A stretch of 64,000 bases of DNA from Lentzea albidocapillata subsp. violacea (GCF_900100275.1 NZ_FNET01000005.1:393954-457953), one strand, 5' to 3'. Shown: positions 1 to 8,309, numbered from the stretch's first letter. Numbers and translations are program-made. The notes: a model not told the origin generated them from the letters alone.

Positions 1-659
1 ACGACCGCAAAGCCGTCGATCTGCTGGAGTGTTACGGCATCGACGTCGTTCCGTTCCGCATCGCCCACAGTGAGGACGAGGCCGTCGAAGCGGCGGACGA
101 GCTCGGCTACCCCGTCGCGATGAAGGCCACCAGCGAACGCCTCCGCCACCGCACCGACCTGGTCGGCGTCAGGCTCGACATTGCCCAGCGCGAATCGGTC
201 AAGGCCGCCTACCACGACCTCGCCGCGCTCTCCGGAAAACCGGACGTGTACGTGCAACGCATGGCGCCCAAGGGAGTCAGCTGCGTCCTGGGCCTGCAGG
301 ACGACCCGAGCTTCGGCACGCTGGTCTGGTTCGGACTGTCGGGTCTGGTCAGCGACCTCCTCGGCGACCGGGCCTACCGGGCGGTACCCCTCACCGACAC
401 CGACGCGGCGGAACTCGTTGCCGCACCGAAAGCAGCGCCTCTGCTCACCGGATACCGCGGCGACGAACCGGCGGACCTGAAAGCACTTCAGGATCTGGTA
501 CTCCGTTTGGCGGCACTGGCCGAGGACCTTCCGGAGGTGCGCTCGCTGAAGCTCGAACCCGTTCTTGCTTCTGCCGCAGGGGCTTTCGTGAGCAGCGCCC
601 GCATCGTCATCGGCCCACCTCCGTCCCTGCACGACGCCGGTCCACGCCGTCTGCGGTGA
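1..659 (+). CDS. ATP-grasp acyl-CoA ligase / protein acetyltransferase, C-terminal part
   Basis: Partial: the frame enters from the left edge (first full codon at base 3) and 218 residues remain. They look like the end of the ATP-grasp domain of NDP-forming acetate-CoA ligase-like proteins: GYPVAMKAT carries the expected nucleotide-contacting lysine, followed by VYVQRMAPKGV and a late segment (VRSLKLEPVL) that replaces the usual acidic E-x-N-P metal site. In actinobacteria this module is often the C-terminus of a long GNAT-fused protein acetyltransferase (Pat type) or of a free-standing acyl-CoA synthetase; the missing N-terminus prevents choosing. The family is known for acyl-CoA/ADP chemistry, but catalytic competence cannot be judged here. 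The next gene starts 174 bases downstream. Confidence 0.75.
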   Translation, partial: DRKAVDLLECYGIDVVPFRIAHSEDEAVEAADELGYPVAMKATSERLRHRTDLVGVRLDIAQRESVKAAYHDLAALSGKPDVYVQRMAPKGVSCVLGLQDDPSFGTLVWFGLSGLVSDLLGDRAYRAVPLTDTDAAELVAAPKAAPLLTGYRGDEPADLKALQDLVLRLAALAEDLPEVRSLKLEPVLASAAGAFVSSARIVIGPPPSLHDAGPRRLR

Positions 660-721
660 CCGCGGAACTGATGAGTTACCGCAACGATTCCGATGTTTCG
701 TTCGCTCGCAGCTATGGACAT

Positions 722-736
722 GCGTCCTTTGGACGC
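722..736 (+). terminator. short hairpin after the ATP-grasp gene
   Basis: GCGTCC and GGACGC form a perfect 6-bp stem around TTT, 63 bases after the stop codon. There is no clear T-tract, so it is only a weak candidate terminator. Confidence 0.3.
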
Positions 737-833
737 TTAGGTTTCCCGCATCACCGAGCAGCGCCGAACGAGGTGGGCAGGCGCATGCCCGTGGAGTACG
801 CGTTGTAGTTGATAACCGCTGTAAGAGGGACGA

Positions 834-1667
834 ATGACGCCGAGAGCACTTCTCCGCCTGGTGGCGACAACATGTGCGGCCGTGCTCCTGCTCGCCTCGT
901 GTGCCGGCGGCGACGGGTCCGGCATGGCCAGCAAGGTCAGCTCGAGCGACCGCATGGTCATCGCCGTGTCGTACGACCAGCCGGGACTGGCGGTGCGCAG
1001 GCTCGACGGCAGCTACCGCGGGTTCGACGTCGACGTCGCCAAGTACATCGCGAACGAACTGGGCGTCCCGGAGGAGAACATCACCTGGAGGGAAGCGCAG
1101 CCGGGCAACCGGGAGACGCTCCTGACCAGCGGTGAGGCCGACATGGTCGTCTCCACCTACTCGATCACGGACAAGCGCAAGCAGATCGTCGACTTCGTCG
1201 GCCCGTACTTCGTCGCCGGCCAGGACCTCCTGGTCCGCATGAACGAGAGCCGCATCGAGGGCCCGAAGTCGCTCAACGCCAGCCTCCGCCTGTGCTCCAC
1301 CGCCGGCTCCACGTCCGCCGAGTACGTCCGCGACCAGTTCGCGAAGGACGTGAAGATGGTCGAGTACGCGAAGTTCAGCGACTGCGTCACGGCGCTGCTC
1401 GCGGAGAACGTCGACGCCGTCACCACCGACGACGTGCTGCTCGCGGGCTACGCCGCCCAGAACCCGGAGCTCCTGCGGGTCGTCGGCGACCCGTTCAGCA
1501 AGGAGGAGTACGGCGTCGGCCTGAAGCGCGACGACCCGAGCAGCAAGGCCAAGGTCCAGGCCGCGATGCAGAAGATGATCGACACGGGTGCCTGGCGCAA
1601 GTCGCTCGAGGTCAACATCGGATCTTCCGGCTACAAGATTCCCGACCCGCCGAAGCTGGCCCCGTGA
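834..1667 (+). CDS. Amino-acid ABC transporter substrate-binding lipoprotein
   Basis: The 277-residue protein begins with a basic n-region, a hydrophobic stretch and the lipobox LLAS-C at about residue 23, so it should be a lipid-anchored extracytoplasmic protein. The body follows the family 3 solute-binding fold seen in glutamate/glutamine binders: an RGFDVDVAKYIA segment early on, GEADMVVSTYSIT, RKQIVDFVGPYF, then LRLCSTAGSTS and VDAVTTDDVLLAGYA in the second lobe. Ligand is inferred to be a polar amino acid such as glutamate. No permease or ATPase is adjacent, so it is an orphan binding protein here. The ATG is preceded by AGAGGGACGA. The stop lies 31 bases before the start of the next gene. 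Confidence 0.85.
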   Translation: MTPRALLRLVATTCAAVLLLASCAGGDGSGMASKVSSSDRMVIAVSYDQPGLAVRRLDGSYRGFDVDVAKYIANELGVPEENITWREAQPGNRETLLTSGEADMVVSTYSITDKRKQIVDFVGPYFVAGQDLLVRMNESRIEGPKSLNASLRLCSTAGSTSAEYVRDQFAKDVKMVEYAKFSDCVTALLAENVDAVTTDDVLLAGYAAQNPELLRVVGDPFSKEEYGVGLKRDDPSSKAKVQAAMQKMIDTGAWRKSLEVNIGSSGYKIPDPPKLAP

Positions 1668-1684
1668 TCACACGGGGCGTCACG

Positions 1685-1690
1685 TAGGCT
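1685..1690 (+). promoter_or_regulatory. Candidate -10 box for a leaderless GntR transcript
   Basis: TAGGCT fits the actinobacterial TANNNT -10 pattern and lies 8 bases before the GTG at 1699. No Shine-Dalgarno sequence is visible between them, so the mRNA probably starts at the GTG. Confidence 0.45.
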
Positions 1691-1698
1691 CACGCCAC

Positions 1699-2466
1699 GT
1701 GAACCGCGTCCCGCCGCACCGCGCTGATCGACCCGTTCGCGCGGGCATTCCAGAACACGGCCGAGTCCCGCGTTACTACGCGGTCAAGGCCGAACTGTTC
1801 GACCTCGTCGAGAACCTCGGTGAAGGCACCGTCCTGCCGTCCGAACGCGAGCTCGCCGAACGGTTCTCCGTGTCGCGCGTCACGTTGCGCCAGGCCGTCA
1901 GCGAACTCGTGCTCGAAGGCAAGCTGATCCGCCGTCAGGGCAGCGGCACGTTCGTCGCGCCGCCCAAGCTCGTGCAACCGTTGTCGCTGGTCAGCTACAC
2001 CGAGGGCATGCGCCGTCAAGGCGTGGAGCCGAACCGCACGGTGATCACGGTCGAGGAACTGGGCGCCGACGACGGCCTGGCCCGCGACCTGATGCTCGAA
2101 CCGGGCGACCCGATCGTGCACCTCGAACGCGTCCTGCTCGCCGACGAAGAACGCATCGGCCTCGAGTCGACCTACCTGAGCCTCGGCCGCTTTCCGGACC
2201 TGCTGGAGAAGCTCGACCCCGCCGGATCGCTCTACGCGTGCCTCACCGAACGGCTCGGCGTGCGGTTCGCCGAGGCGGAGGAACGTGTCGAGACGGTGCT
2301 CGCCACGCCTCGCGAGGCGCTGCTGATCGGCACGAACCCGGCGCTGCCCATGCTGCTGCTGCACCGCGTCTCCTACGACGTCGACGGCCACCCGATCGAA
2401 CGCGCCCGATCGCTCTACCGCGGTGACCGGTTCAGCTTCGTCGCGAGGCTTCACGCGGACCGCTAG
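1699..2466 (+). CDS. GntR family transcriptional regulator, HutC/UTRA type
   Basis: The GTG at 1699 gives 255 residues, about the length of DasR-like regulators; an earlier ATG at 1588 would overlap the preceding gene by 80 bases and add low-complexity sequence, so it was rejected. Residues about 25-95 are a winged helix-turn-helix (LPSERELAERFSVSRVTLRQAVSELVLEGKLIRRQGSGTFV). The rest is a UTRA effector domain (PLSLVSYTEGMRRQG at its start, GDPIVHLERVLLADEERIGLESTYL in the middle). DasR-type members bind phosphosugars or amino-sugar phosphates; the effector here is unknown. It follows the orphan binding protein in the same direction. Confidence 0.85.
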   Translation: MNRVPPHRADRPVRAGIPEHGRVPRYYAVKAELFDLVENLGEGTVLPSERELAERFSVSRVTLRQAVSELVLEGKLIRRQGSGTFVAPPKLVQPLSLVSYTEGMRRQGVEPNRTVITVEELGADDGLARDLMLEPGDPIVHLERVLLADEERIGLESTYLSLGRFPDLLEKLDPAGSLYACLTERLGVRFAEAEERVETVLATPREALLIGTNPALPMLLLHRVSYDVDGHPIERARSLYRGDRFSFVARLHADR

Positions 2467-2619
2467 TGCGATTCATCCGGCATGGAACCGGCGGTCCCGG
2501 AGCGTCTGAAGATCATGGCGCTGCCGCCGCTATCGCGACACCCCACCGCCAATCTCGACAAGGCCGGGGCGAACGCACGCGAATGTCCAAGATGGACGGA
2601 GGCGGTGCGTTGTCCTGAG

Positions 2620-3106
2620 CGAGAAACCGGTCCGGTGGTGTTCGGCGGCGACGACCCGGCGCAGTGCGAGACGACGAACTTCACGGATCTGGAAGATGTC
2701 AAACGATTCGCCGACGGCAGGCTCTGCTTCACGACGTTCGCGTGGACGCCGGCCCGCGAGCCGATTCCCCAGCCGACGCAACAGTTGTCACCATCTACGA
2801 GGCCGCTCAGAAGAAGCACGCGCGCAGCGGCATTCCTTTGGGTCCCAACGGATGTGTTCTGCTCGCTTATGGCGCCGTCAGCGTTGTCGCGTGGCACACC
2901 TCTGTTGGGGCGTCACGAGAAACGTCTACGACAAGCTGCGCACTTTGCGTGACTTTCCGGGCGCGTCCGGGAGGCTGACGTTCGACCGGGCCGGCGCGAG
3001 CGGCACGTCCGGCACCGACCCGGTCGACAAGCTTGTCGTGAACCAGATCGTCAAGTTGGACAACGGTTTCCGCGCGTCACATTACGGCTCCCGCGAAGGA
3101 ACGTGA
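2620..3106 (+). pseudogene. Frameshifted remnant of a periplasmic-binding-protein (ANF/Leu-Ile-Val type) gene
   Basis: No single frame is open across this stretch, but three frames read in turn give a continuous family-like sequence. Frame 1 (about 2630-2755) has VVFGGDDPAQ then FADGRLCFTTFAWTPA. Frame 3 (about 2755-2915) continues with ADATVVTIYEAAQKKHARSG and VLLAYGAVSVVAWHTS. Frame 2 (about 2915-3106) ends with NVYDKLRTLRDFPGASG, RLTFDRAG and VNQIVKLDNG. The order (receptor lobe, AYDAV-like helix, GxSGxxxFDxxG near the C-terminus) matches branched-chain amino-acid-type substrate-binding proteins. At least two frameshifts and the missing N-terminal half mark it as decayed. Upstream 2467-2619 shows nothing recognisable. 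Confidence 0.5.
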
Positions 3107-3259
3107 CCACCAGGTGACGTGACTGCGGGTCACCGGACCCCGTGAGGGCGCAGGAAGATACCGCCCGTTCGCACTCGTTTCCCGCCCGAGCAGCGGAGGT
3201 ACTGTTGTTGTCACGAACTTCAGGACGTCCGCAACGGTGCGGAGGAGCGGGGGTGTGCC

Positions 3260-3601
3260 GTGTCCTTCAAGGCGGAGTTCCTCGCAGAACTCGAGGACTG
3301 TCTGCGCGGTTACGGCGCGGTCCCGGTGAGCAATCCCGACGCACTCGCGTTGTTCATCGAGTTCGTGCGAGCTCTTCCGGCGACCGACCAGAGGCTGCGG
3401 TGCCTCGAAGGCGTCGACCAGGGTTCCGGATCGTTCTGGAACAACCCGGCGGTGTGGTGGGAGCAGGTGCCGAGGTTCGGCGCGGGACTGCCGCGTTGCG
3501 GGTCGGCGGAGTGCCGCAAGTTGCTGGACGACATGCTGGACGAGGCGATCAGCGACGAGATCGACGTCCTCGAGATGGAGATCCGCGAGCTGCCCAGCTG
3601 A
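3260..3601 (+). CDS. Hypothetical protein
   Basis: A 113-residue acidic protein starting at GTG (VSFKAEFLAE). It has good G/C third-position bias and a compact, probably helical sequence with two cysteines in the C-terminal half (LPRCGSAECRKLL). No transmembrane segment or signal peptide is visible. I do not recognise the family. It stands alone between a pseudogene and the convergent gene ending at 3661. Confidence 0.6.
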   Translation: MSFKAEFLAELEDCLRGYGAVPVSNPDALALFIEFVRALPATDQRLRCLEGVDQGSGSFWNNPAVWWEQVPRFGAGLPRCGSAECRKLLDDMLDEAISDEIDVLEMEIRELPS

Positions 3602-3660
3602 TCCGGACATGCCTGCCGGCGCCGCCACCTGTTACGGCCACGGCGCCGGGGCTTCCAGCA

Positions 3661-4077
3661 CTATTTGACGGCGACCAGCGACTTGAAGAGTTCCCGATAG
3701 CGGTGGAGAGCCAGTCGCAGGTCCTCGGTCTGTGGATCACTGTTTCCCTCGAGCTGCTTGGTGAGGGAACGGTGCCGGGTGTTCAGTTCCTCGAGCGCGC
3801 GCGTCACGAGGTCGTCTGCCTTGCGGACGGCCGACTTCGGGTCGTCGACGAACTCGTACTGCACCGCCTGCCACTCGTCCTCGAGCTTGCTGGACGGTCG
3901 CTGCTCGGTGCGGTCGTGTTCGCCGCGCTGTGCTTCAGCATGCTGAACGTCTGCCCGCTGGCCGTCAGTCCGCTGTGCCTCAGCTCGTTGCGCGTCGGTG
4001 CGCTGCGGGGTGCGCTCGGTCTGTTGCGGCCGAGCCGGAATGGGAGCCCCGGCGGAGTGAGTCGGTGTCTCAGACAT
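3661..4077 (-). CDS. Conserved hypothetical protein with low-complexity N-terminus
   Basis: The ATG at 4077 (MSETPTHSAG) gives 138 residues and overlaps the stop of the preceding gene by 8 bases, so the two are translationally coupled. Residues about 15-60 are a hydrophilic Gln/Arg/Ala/Thr-rich run with imperfect repeats of the kind RTDAQRAEAQ. The C-terminal 75 residues (YEFVDDPKSAVRKADDLVTRAL to TEDLRLALHRYRELFKSLV) resemble the C-terminal domain of the upstream neighbour, so the pair are partial paralogues. Function is unknown; the conserved part looks like a helical bundle. Confidence 0.7.
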   Translation of the reverse strand: MSETPTHSAGAPIPARPQQTERTPQRTDAQRAEAQRTDGQRADVQHAEAQRGEHDRTEQRPSSKLEDEWQAVQYEFVDDPKSAVRKADDLVTRALEELNTRHRSLTKQLEGNSDPQTEDLRLALHRYRELFKSLVAVK

Positions 4078-4654
4078 CGGTCTTCTCCTTCCGCACGGCT
4101 TCCCTGGCCTTGCGCGGTGCCGCACCGTGTTCGAGCAGGTCGGTGAACAGTTCGCGGTAGTGCACCATCGCGGTGCGCAGGTCCTCGGTGCTCGCCTCGC
4201 CGATCTCCTGGCGCTCCGAGATGTCGTGTGCCTTGCGGTAGTGCTCCAGCGTCTTCGCGTGCTCGACGGACAGAACGCTCAGCTGCGCCTCGTATCCCTC
4301 GGTGGGGTAACCGCGCTCGGACATCAGATCCGTCACGAGCCGGTCCGCGTCAGCGATGGCGCTCTGCGGCGAGTCGACGAACTTCGCCTGCACGTTCGCC
4401 CAGTGCCGGCGATAACTCTCCTGCGCCGTCTGGGAAAGCGGCTTCAGGTCGAACTCGCTGTGGCGGTGCTCCCGCTCGGCGAGTTCCTTCTCCGCGGTCG
4501 TTCTGCTGTCGCTCTCGGTGACCGCGCGGTCGTATTCAGGGCCGAAGCGGTCGCGCAGCTTCTTGCGCTGCATGGCGGGCCTCAGCACGAACGCGAGGAC
4601 CACCAGCACCACGAGAACCGCGACCACCAGGCCGATGATGGCGCCCGTTGACAT
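4070..4654 (-). CDS. Membrane-anchored conserved hypothetical protein
   Basis: The ATG at 4654 is preceded by GGAGG 8 bases upstream and gives 194 residues; longer in-frame starts lack a ribosome site. Residues about 4-27 are one transmembrane helix (IIGLVVAVLVVLVVLAFVL), followed by a basic patch and a charged region with ALKE-type heptads (TAEKELAEREHRHSEFDL), probably coiled coil. The C-terminus has VDSPQSAIADADRLVTDLM and TEDLRTAMVHYRELFTDLLE, shared with the downstream gene. Similar proteins are widespread in actinobacteria, but I know of no assigned function. Stop and next start overlap. Confidence 0.75.
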   Translation of the reverse strand: MSTGAIIGLVVAVLVVLVVLAFVLRPAMQRKKLRDRFGPEYDRAVTESDSRTTAEKELAEREHRHSEFDLKPLSQTAQESYRRHWANVQAKFVDSPQSAIADADRLVTDLMSERGYPTEGYEAQLSVLSVEHAKTLEHYRKAHDISERQEIGEASTEDLRTAMVHYRELFTDLLEHGAAPRKAREAVRKEKTDV

Positions 4655-4728
4655 GGAAAAAACCTCCAAGACAGGCAAAGAGACTCTGCTGTCCCGGAGG
4701 CTTTCCCCTACGCACCAAAGGGAAAACA

Positions 4729-5907
4729 TCAACCCTTGATACAAACGACCTGCTTGAGCTTGGCGACCACCTCGACCAGGTCGGACTGGTTTGCCATCAC
4801 GGTGTCGATGTCCTTGTAGGCGCCCGGAATCTCGTCCACCACACCGGAGTCCTTGCGGCACTCGACACCACTTGTCTGGGCGGCGAGATCCTGCGTCGTG
4901 AACGTCTTGCGGGCCTTGTTGCGCGACATCCTCCGGCCGGCGCCGTGTGACGCCGACTCGAACGAGTCGGGGTTCCCGAGCCCGCGCACGATGTACGAAC
5001 CGGTGCCCATGGAACCCGGGATGATGCCCAGCTCACCACGGCCGGCGCGGATCGCACCCTTGCGCGTCACCAGCACGTCCTCGCCGAAGTGGTTCTCCTC
5101 CGAGACATAGTTATGGTGGCAACTGATCGGCTCCTCGAACGCGATCTGCGGGAACTCGGCGCGCAACACGTCGCAGACCAGGCGCAGCATCACCGCGCGG
5201 TTGCGTCGCGCATAGTCCTGAGCCCAGTACAGGTCGTGACGGTACGCCGCCATCTCGGTCGTGCCCGCGAGGAACACGGCGAGGTCCGGGTCCGGCAGCT
5301 CGGCGTTGTGCGCGAGCGTGCGCGCCACCGCGATGTGGTGCTGCGCAAGCTCGTTGCCGATGCCACGCGATCCGGAGTGCAGCATGACCCACACCCGCTG
5401 GTCGGTGTCGAGGCAGACCTCGAGGAAGTGGTTGCCGCCGCCGAGCGTGCCCATCTGGTGCATCGCCTTGTCGGCGCGCGCCTTCACGGCCGGCGTCAGG
5501 TCGTCGAACTTCCTCCAGAACGTGCCCCAGTCGGCCGCGTCCCTCTCGGTGAACGCGGTCGCCTTGTGCTGGCCGAAACCGACGGGAACCACGGCCTCCA
5601 TGCGGGACCGCAACCCGCGCAGGGTCTCCGGCAGGTCGTTGGCCGTGAGCGAGGTGCGCACGGCGGCCATGCCGCAGCCGATGTCCACGCCGACCGCCGC
5701 GGGGGAGACGGCGTCGCGCAGCGCGATCACCGAGCCCACCGTGGCGCCCTTTCCGTAATGCACGTCGGGCATGACCGCGATGTGCTTCACGGCCCACGGC
5801 AGCGCGGAGATGTTCTGGAGCTGTCGCATGGCGAACTCCTCGACCTCGTCCGGTCGAGTCCACATTCGGATGTCCACGTTCTGGCCGCGGACCACGGTTG
5901 CTGCCAT
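4729..5907 (-). CDS. rtcB: RNA-splicing ligase RtcB
   Basis: 392 residues, typical for bacterial RtcB, which joins 2',3'-cyclic phosphate (or 3'-phosphate) and 5'-OH RNA ends using GTP and Mn2+. The expected signatures are all visible: PDVHYGKGATVG near residue 47, GVDIGCGM with the metal-binding cysteine at about 78, GTLGGGNHFLEV (His 160), MLHSGSRGIG (His 177), and SHGAGRRMSR with the guanylated histidine near 321. The ATG at 5907 was taken because the preceding in-frame codons are GTGs without a ribosome site. No archease, RtcA cyclase or RtcR regulator is adjacent, so this is an orphan repair-type ligase. Confidence 0.95.
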   Translation of the reverse strand: MAATVVRGQNVDIRMWTRPDEVEEFAMRQLQNISALPWAVKHIAVMPDVHYGKGATVGSVIALRDAVSPAAVGVDIGCGMAAVRTSLTANDLPETLRGLRSRMEAVVPVGFGQHKATAFTERDAADWGTFWRKFDDLTPAVKARADKAMHQMGTLGGGNHFLEVCLDTDQRVWVMLHSGSRGIGNELAQHHIAVARTLAHNAELPDPDLAVFLAGTTEMAAYRHDLYWAQDYARRNRAVMLRLVCDVLRAEFPQIAFEEPISCHHNYVSEENHFGEDVLVTRKGAIRAGRGELGIIPGSMGTGSYIVRGLGNPDSFESASHGAGRRMSRNKARKTFTTQDLAAQTSGVECRKDSGVVDEIPGAYKDIDTVMANQSDLVEVVAKLKQVVCIKG

Positions 5908-5917
5908 GACTACGAGG

Positions 5918-6592
5918 TTAGGCCGCGTTTTGCTTGTTCCACAAAGGAGTTTCCTCCGCGCTGACGAACTCCCAGGTGCCCTTGCGCACCTTCGCCTTGC
6001 GGATGTCGCCGCCGATGCCGGTGACGAACGCCCGCACAGTCGGCAGGTCGTCGACGTCCGCGATGAGGATCGCCTTGTTGTGCAACGTGACGCTGCCACC
6101 GCCGAGCTTCTCGCGCGCGACCGCGTCCTCGAGAAGGCCTTCGCGGACCTGCGTCGCGGTGATTCCGTCGACCTCGACCTGGACGGCGTCGACCTTCGGC
6201 GAGTTCGCGGGCAGGAAGCGGAACGTGAGCACCGACTCCTGCCGGAACTGCTTGCTGATCGTGGACGCGGTGTGGCGCAGGCTTTCCTCGTCGAGGGTGA
6301 CGTCGAACTTGCGGGACCGCTCGAACGTCGTCTGCTGCAGTTCGCTCGACCAGAACACGCCGTCGAGCAGAGTCGAACGGGTGGTGAGGCCGCCGTTGGC
6401 GCGCACAATGCCGCGCACCTCGCGGTCGAACCGCACCAGTCGGTCTCGCAACCGCGGGTCGGCGGGGTCGGTGATGATCGCGGTGTTGTTCGTCGCGAAG
6501 ATCTCCGGGCACGGCAGCGGCGCGCCCGCCGCCGTGCCGGTGGAGACCGCGAACGCCAGTACCGACGTGACTGCCACGAGAAGATTTCGCAT
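5918..6592 (-). CDS. Secreted protein of unknown function
   Basis: The start at 6592 gives 224 residues beginning with a clear signal peptide (MRNLLVAVTSVLAFAVSTGTAAGA, cut after about residue 24). The mature part begins PLPCPEIF and includes DPRLRDRLVRFDREV and LTFRFLPANSPKVDAVQVEV; only one mature cysteine is obvious, so a disulfide core is unlikely. No transmembrane helix follows. I do not recognise the domain. It ends 10 bases before rtcB starts, in the same direction, so both may share a transcript, though secretion and cytoplasmic RNA ligation have no evident link. Confidence 0.65.
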   Translation of the reverse strand: MRNLLVAVTSVLAFAVSTGTAAGAPLPCPEIFATNNTAIITDPADPRLRDRLVRFDREVRGIVRANGGLTTRSTLLDGVFWSSELQQTTFERSRKFDVTLDEESLRHTASTISKQFRQESVLTFRFLPANSPKVDAVQVEVDGITATQVREGLLEDAVAREKLGGGSVTLHNKAILIADVDDLPTVRAFVTGIGGDIRKAKVRKGTWEFVSAEETPLWNKQNAA

Positions 6593-6689
6593 GGGCCACA
6601 ACGTATTGGGCGCGACCCGGTCTGGCACACCCCGTTCCACTCAGCGGGCTACCGCGCGTTTGTGTTGATAGTGGTAGAGCCTGCCGGCC

Positions 6690-6797
6690 ATGTCGGAGTT
6701 CTCGGCCCGTGAGGTCGGCCGCCGCGTACTGGCCGCAGAGTCCGATCTTCGTGCGCAGCTCGTCGGCCTGCTCACGAACGTCGACTCGCCGGACTGA
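6690..6797 (+). CDS. Possible 35-residue small protein
   Basis: An ATG-started frame encodes MSEFSAREVGRRVLAAE and ends LVGLLTNVDSPD. About 30 of its 35 codons end in G or C, as in real genes here, and the peptide would be an acidic amphipathic helix. The ribosome site is weak (GTGGTAGAG). It lies in the 274-base gap between the divergent secreted-protein and monooxygenase genes and could also be a gene relic. Confidence 0.35.
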   Translation: MSEFSAREVGRRVLAAESDLRAQLVGLLTNVDSPD

Positions 6798-6866
6798 CAT
6801 CTTTGTCCGATTCCGACCGTGTCCGGTGATTGACAGCCGCCTCGAACGTGAAAATACTTCGGTCGC

Positions 6867-8186
6867 ATGGAACGCGTGTGCGTCATCGGGGCGGGGTCGT
6901 CCGGCATCGCCGCTTGTCAGGTGCTCGGCGCCCGCGGCATCGAGTTCGACTGCTTCGAGACCGGGTCGGAGGTCGGCGGCAACTGGCGCTACCTCAACGA
7001 CAACGGCATGTCCTCGGCCTACCGGTCCCTCCACATCAACACCTCGCGGCAGATGATGGAGTTCAAGTCCTTCCCGATGCCCGCGCGGCTGCCCGCGTAT
7101 CCCTCCCACTTCCAGATCGCCGAGTACTTCGACGACTTCGTGAAGCACCACGGGTTCCGCGACCGCATCCGCTTCCGGACCGAGGTCACGTCCGTTTCCG
7201 TCGCGCCGGGCGGCTATTCCGTCACGACGCGCGATCGCGACACGGGCGAGGAGATGTCGGGTGTCTACCGTTCGGTAATCGTCGCGAACGGGCACCACTG
7301 GTCGCCGCGGATGCCTGAGCCCGCGTTCCCCGGCTCGTTCGACGGCGAACAGATGCACGCGCACTTCTACAAGACGCCCGAACGATTCGCGGACAAGAAG
7401 GTGCTGGTCCTCGGCATCGGCAACTCGGCCTGCGACATCGCGGTCGAGACATCGCGCGTCTCGTCGCGGACGTTCCTGGCCATGCGCCGCGGAGCGCACA
7501 TCATGCCCAAGTACCTCTTCGGTATGCCCACCGACCACCTGACCACCTCGCCGCTCGCCCGCTTCGCACCAGCGTGGCTGCAGGCGCTGTCCGTGCGGAT
7601 GATGCTTCGGCTGGCGCGAGGCAAGCTCTCCGACTACGGCCTGCCCGAACCGTCGCACGGCATCCTCGCCGCGCATCCGACGGTGTCCGACGACCTGCTC
7701 ACCCGGCTCGGGCACGGCGACATCACCGTGAAGCCGAACCTGACGCGGCTGGACGGGTCCGGCGTCGTGTTCGCCGACGGGTCGCGCGAGGACGTCGACA
7801 TGATCGTCTACTGCACTGGTTACAAGGTGGAGTTCCCGTTCCTCTCCGCCGCCGAGTTCCCCGCGGTGTCGTCTGCCGACAACGACGTGTCGCTCTATCG
7901 GCGGGTCGTGGATCCGGCACATCCCGGGCTGTACTTCCTCGGGCTGATCCAGCCGCTGGGGGCGATCATGCCGCTGGCCGAGGCCCAGTCGGAGTGGGTC
8001 GCCGACCTGATCTCCGGGCGCGGGGTGCTGCCTCCGGTGCCGGAGATGAAGGCCGAGATCACCGCATACCGGGAGAGGCTGCGGCGCCGGTACGTGAAGT
8101 CGAAGCGGCACACTCTGGAGGTCGACTTCCTCGGGTATCAGCGGGAGTTGCAGCAGGAACGGCGAGTCGGCGCCGCCCGCCGCTGA
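6867..8186 (+). CDS. Flavin-containing monooxygenase (NAD(P)/FAD-dependent)
   Basis: 439 residues with the order expected of class B flavin monooxygenases: an FAD-binding Rossmann motif GAGSSGIA at residues 8-15, ETGSEVGGNWRY, an FMO-type fingerprint FPGSFDGEQMHAHFY near 155, and the NADPH-binding motif GIGNSACD near 185. A C-terminal YCTGYK-x10 motif and GLYFLGL complete the pattern. The family inserts oxygen into soft nucleophiles (N, S) or ketones; the substrate is unknown. Upstream are the divergent secreted protein and a small frame; downstream is a cluster of AT-rich repeat modules. Confidence 0.85.
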   Translation: MERVCVIGAGSSGIAACQVLGARGIEFDCFETGSEVGGNWRYLNDNGMSSAYRSLHINTSRQMMEFKSFPMPARLPAYPSHFQIAEYFDDFVKHHGFRDRIRFRTEVTSVSVAPGGYSVTTRDRDTGEEMSGVYRSVIVANGHHWSPRMPEPAFPGSFDGEQMHAHFYKTPERFADKKVLVLGIGNSACDIAVETSRVSSRTFLAMRRGAHIMPKYLFGMPTDHLTTSPLARFAPAWLQALSVRMMLRLARGKLSDYGLPEPSHGILAAHPTVSDDLLTRLGHGDITVKPNLTRLDGSGVVFADGSREDVDMIVYCTGYKVEFPFLSAAEFPAVSSADNDVSLYRRVVDPAHPGLYFLGLIQPLGAIMPLAEAQSEWVADLISGRGVLPPVPEMKAEITAYRERLRRRYVKSKRHTLEVDFLGYQRELQQERRVGAARR

Positions 8187-8238
8187 CTGCTCCGGCCACG
8201 CCGCCGTAGGGCCTGCGCCGCCCTGGTGATGTGGATCT

Positions 8239-8285
8239 TTGCAATGAGTCTTTTGACTTCGTCCGCAAACGTTTTTTGCATCCGG
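8239..8285 (+). repeat. Alpha-beta modular repeat, copy 1
   Basis: A 47-bp unit identical to 27925-27971 and to the reverse complement of 49250-49296. It joins module alpha (TTGCAATGAGTCTTTTGA) to module beta (GTCCGCAAACGTTTTTTGC) through CTTC. It is intergenic, 53 bases after the monooxygenase stop, and much more AT-rich than its surroundings. Confidence 0.85.
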
Positions 8286-8290
8286 CGTTC

Positions 8291-8309
8291 GCGATATGCG
8301 ATATATCAG
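8291..8309 (-). repeat. Gamma repeat (CTGATATATCGCATATCGC)
   Basis: On the minus strand this 19-mer is identical to plus-strand 20645-20663. It starts 5 bases after the alpha-beta unit. No minus-strand gene ends here, unlike other gamma copies. Confidence 0.75.

Noticed and set aside
5910..8111. Long minus-strand frame opposite the monooxygenase
   Set aside because: The plus strand carries two nucleotide-binding motifs and an FMO fingerprint; the minus-strand frame is low complexity.
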